A stretch of 64,000 nucleotides of DNA from Mesonia aquimarina (GTDB lineage Bacteria > Bacteroidota > Bacteroidia > Flavobacteriales > Flavobacteriaceae). A program made the position numbers and the translations under genes. Of this stretch, positions 62,822 to 64,000 are shown piece after piece; the first letter of the stretch is position 1; each line of letters opens with the position of its first letter. The DNA lies in assembly GCF_003667275.1 (NCBI RefSeq), contig NZ_RCNV01000010.1, forward strand, positions 1-64,000, read 5' to 3'. The notes beneath the pieces were generated by a model. The model saw only the letters and a program-made list of their open reading frames with translations, was not told the DNA's origin and searched no databases.

Positions 62822-64000
62822 TTATACGCTTTAGGCTGTAGGCTGTAGGCTGTAGGCTGTAGGCTTAGGTTGTTATGGTGTTATGCTATTCGCTGTAAGC
62901 TCTAAGCGCTAAGCGCTAAGCAAGTTTCTAAAAAAACTTCAACTGTACGAATGTCATGCTGAGCCTGTCGAAGCATTAGTTAAGCTTACAGTATTGTTCG
63001 GAATAACAATTTTATTATCAATTTTTAAATTCTTATCGTTTACATTGTAAAATATGGACTATTACTTTCATTCCTTTACTTTTTTACTCACCCACTTTAT
63101 TATTGTTTAAGTGTTCGTGAATCGTTGATTTCCATTGCTGTAAAAATGCATTCCTCTTCCGTTGGTCGTCGGATGCACTAAAAGTCTAGGCTTAAGAAAC
63201 TAGCTCTAAATTTTTTGTTTGGCTCCTAAATTTTAGGAACTCGCCCGATAGCTATCGGGACCATCGCGGCTCAAACAGCCTAAAATTGCCAACGCGACAG
63301 GCTGGCTCTCTCACTAAAATAGTCCACAGGACTATTTTTTAACGTTCAGCCCTTCTTCAAATTTTACGAGCTATTTTCTGTAGGCCGGGGTTATTTGAAA
63401 TAGAAATTCATAACTTTCAAATTAACACATCAACTCATTAACACATCTATCTCTTCCACCTTCAAACATCCAGCTTCCGTCTTCACTCATTCACTCATTC
63501 ATAACTCAAAACTCAAAACTCATAACTTGATAACTAAATTATATAAGCTGTAAGCTATAGGCTGTAGGCTGTAAGCGAGTTTATAAAAAATCTTCACCTT
63601 CAAAACACTTCGACAGGCTCAGTGTGACATTTTAAAAGCTATATGCTTTAGGCTGTAAGCTTGTTTTTTTTGAAAAATGAATCACGAAACACGAAACAGG
63701 ACTTTTTTCGTTTTTAAATTGAGACTTCCAACTTCAAACCTTTAACCTTTAACAACACGAATGTCATGCTGAGCCTGTTGAAGCATTCGTTAAGCTGTAT
63801 GCTGTTATGTTGCTATGTTGTTATGTTGTTATGCAATTTGTTGTTATGCTGTTATGCTGTTATGCTATTTGCTGTAAGCGAGTTTTTATAGAAACACGAA
63901 GCAAGAAACAGGAGGCAGGACTTTACTTCATATTTAATTTGAGCCATTATTCTATTAACCTCTTCAAGCGTCCAACAACAAGCTTCCAACTTTAAACATT
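62822..64000. repeat. Repeat-filled right end
   Basis: No gene is seen. It carries GTAGGCT arrays after 62830, GTCATGCTGAGCCTGTCGAA repeats at about 62949 and 63760, a CACTTCGACAGGCTCAGTG repeat at 63604, copy C of the long repeat (63129-63390) with a CCCGATAGCTATCGGGA insert, and a TTATGTTG/TTATGCTG array near 63800-63870. Open frames only translate the arrays. Confidence 0.8.
63129..63390 (+). repeat. Long dispersed intergenic repeat, copy C
   Basis: It shares the GCATTCCTCTTCCGTTGGTC, AAAGTCTAGGCTTAAGAAAC and AGCTATTTTCTGTAGGCCGG blocks with copies A and B but contains two inserts: CCCGATAGCTATCGGGACCA at about 63244 and a GCCAACGCGACAGGCTGGC to GTCCACAGGACTATT stretch at about 63288-63335. 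Compared with A and B it is more diverged. Confidence 0.8.

Noticed and set aside
63807-63995. Open frame with repeated LLCCY residues
   Set aside because: It is a translation of the TTATGTTG-type tandem array.
61979-64000. Conjugative transposon based on RteC
   Set aside because: No integrase, excision or transfer genes are visible; RteC alone is not enough.

Overview
The window looks like a chromosomal segment of a marine-type Flavobacteriaceae (Bacteroidetes). The sequence is AT-rich. Many genes carry Bacteroidetes promoters of the TTTG-N(19-21)-TAnnTTTG type. Typical families of the phylum are present: a flavobacterial putative porin, proteins with type IX secretion (T9SS) C-terminal sorting domains, SprB repeats, a SusC/SusD pair, RteC, DUF6266, DUF6520, and a lysyl-tRNA synthetase with a C-terminal extension. 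No rRNA or tRNA gene was seen.

Region 1 (1-28900) is mostly core genome. Two copies of a stable-RNA-like promoter point out of the left edge. After them come a porin, rnhB, a large lipoprotein, a Cys-rich lipoprotein, lipB, a T9SS-sorted protein, lysS, a TraB-like lipoprotein with a G8 tract near its end, a barrel protein, yiaA, a zinc metalloprotease, a GluR0-like ligand-gated channel, a candidate SAM-clan riboswitch before a 91-aa orphan, tex, an FAD oxidoreductase, an acyl-CoA dehydrogenase and a hydroxyacid dehydrogenase. It ends with a TPP-riboswitch-controlled pnuT whose end overlaps an acyl-CoA-dehydrogenase-like flavoprotein gene.

Region 2 (28900-42250) contains repeat-rich intergenic DNA around wrbA, where two near-identical 293-bp repeats flank the gene. 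It also holds a response regulator overlapping a multi-PAS/GAF histidine-kinase-like protein that lacks the ATPase domain, and a 1589-aa T9SS adhesin with 225-bp SprB and eight exact-length 234-bp repeats, followed by a beta-barrel partner.

Region 3 (42250-46880) is accessory DNA. It has a DUF6266 protein, a two-gene small-protein module present twice (second copy truncated) around a RelE/ParE toxin-antitoxin pair, a CI-like repressor facing a short Cro-like ORF across two palindromes, and three inverted copies of the dispersed long repeat.

Region 4 (46886-59564) is a nutrient-uptake and sensing island with richer GC at its start. SusC, SusD and a TolB-propeller/amidohydrolase form an operon. 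Convergent to it are DUF6520, a MauE/DoxX-propeller fusion, a NarL-type regulator, a TPR histidine kinase and a small lipoprotein.

Region 5 (59565-64000) carries an antitoxin with a nonsense-mutated toxin, a LytTR regulator with a degenerate receiver divergent from RteC, and dense intergenic repeats to the right edge.

The strongest candidates for something undescribed are: (i) the TPP-riboswitch operon pairing a thiamine-type PnuT with a flavoprotein, (ii) the SAM-clan-like RNA with a very short P2 hairpin in front of an orphan gene, (iii) the modular intergenic repeat system in which a GATAGCTATC palindrome is swapped into hairpin tips, and (iv) the duplicated small-protein module beside the CI/Cro-like switch.
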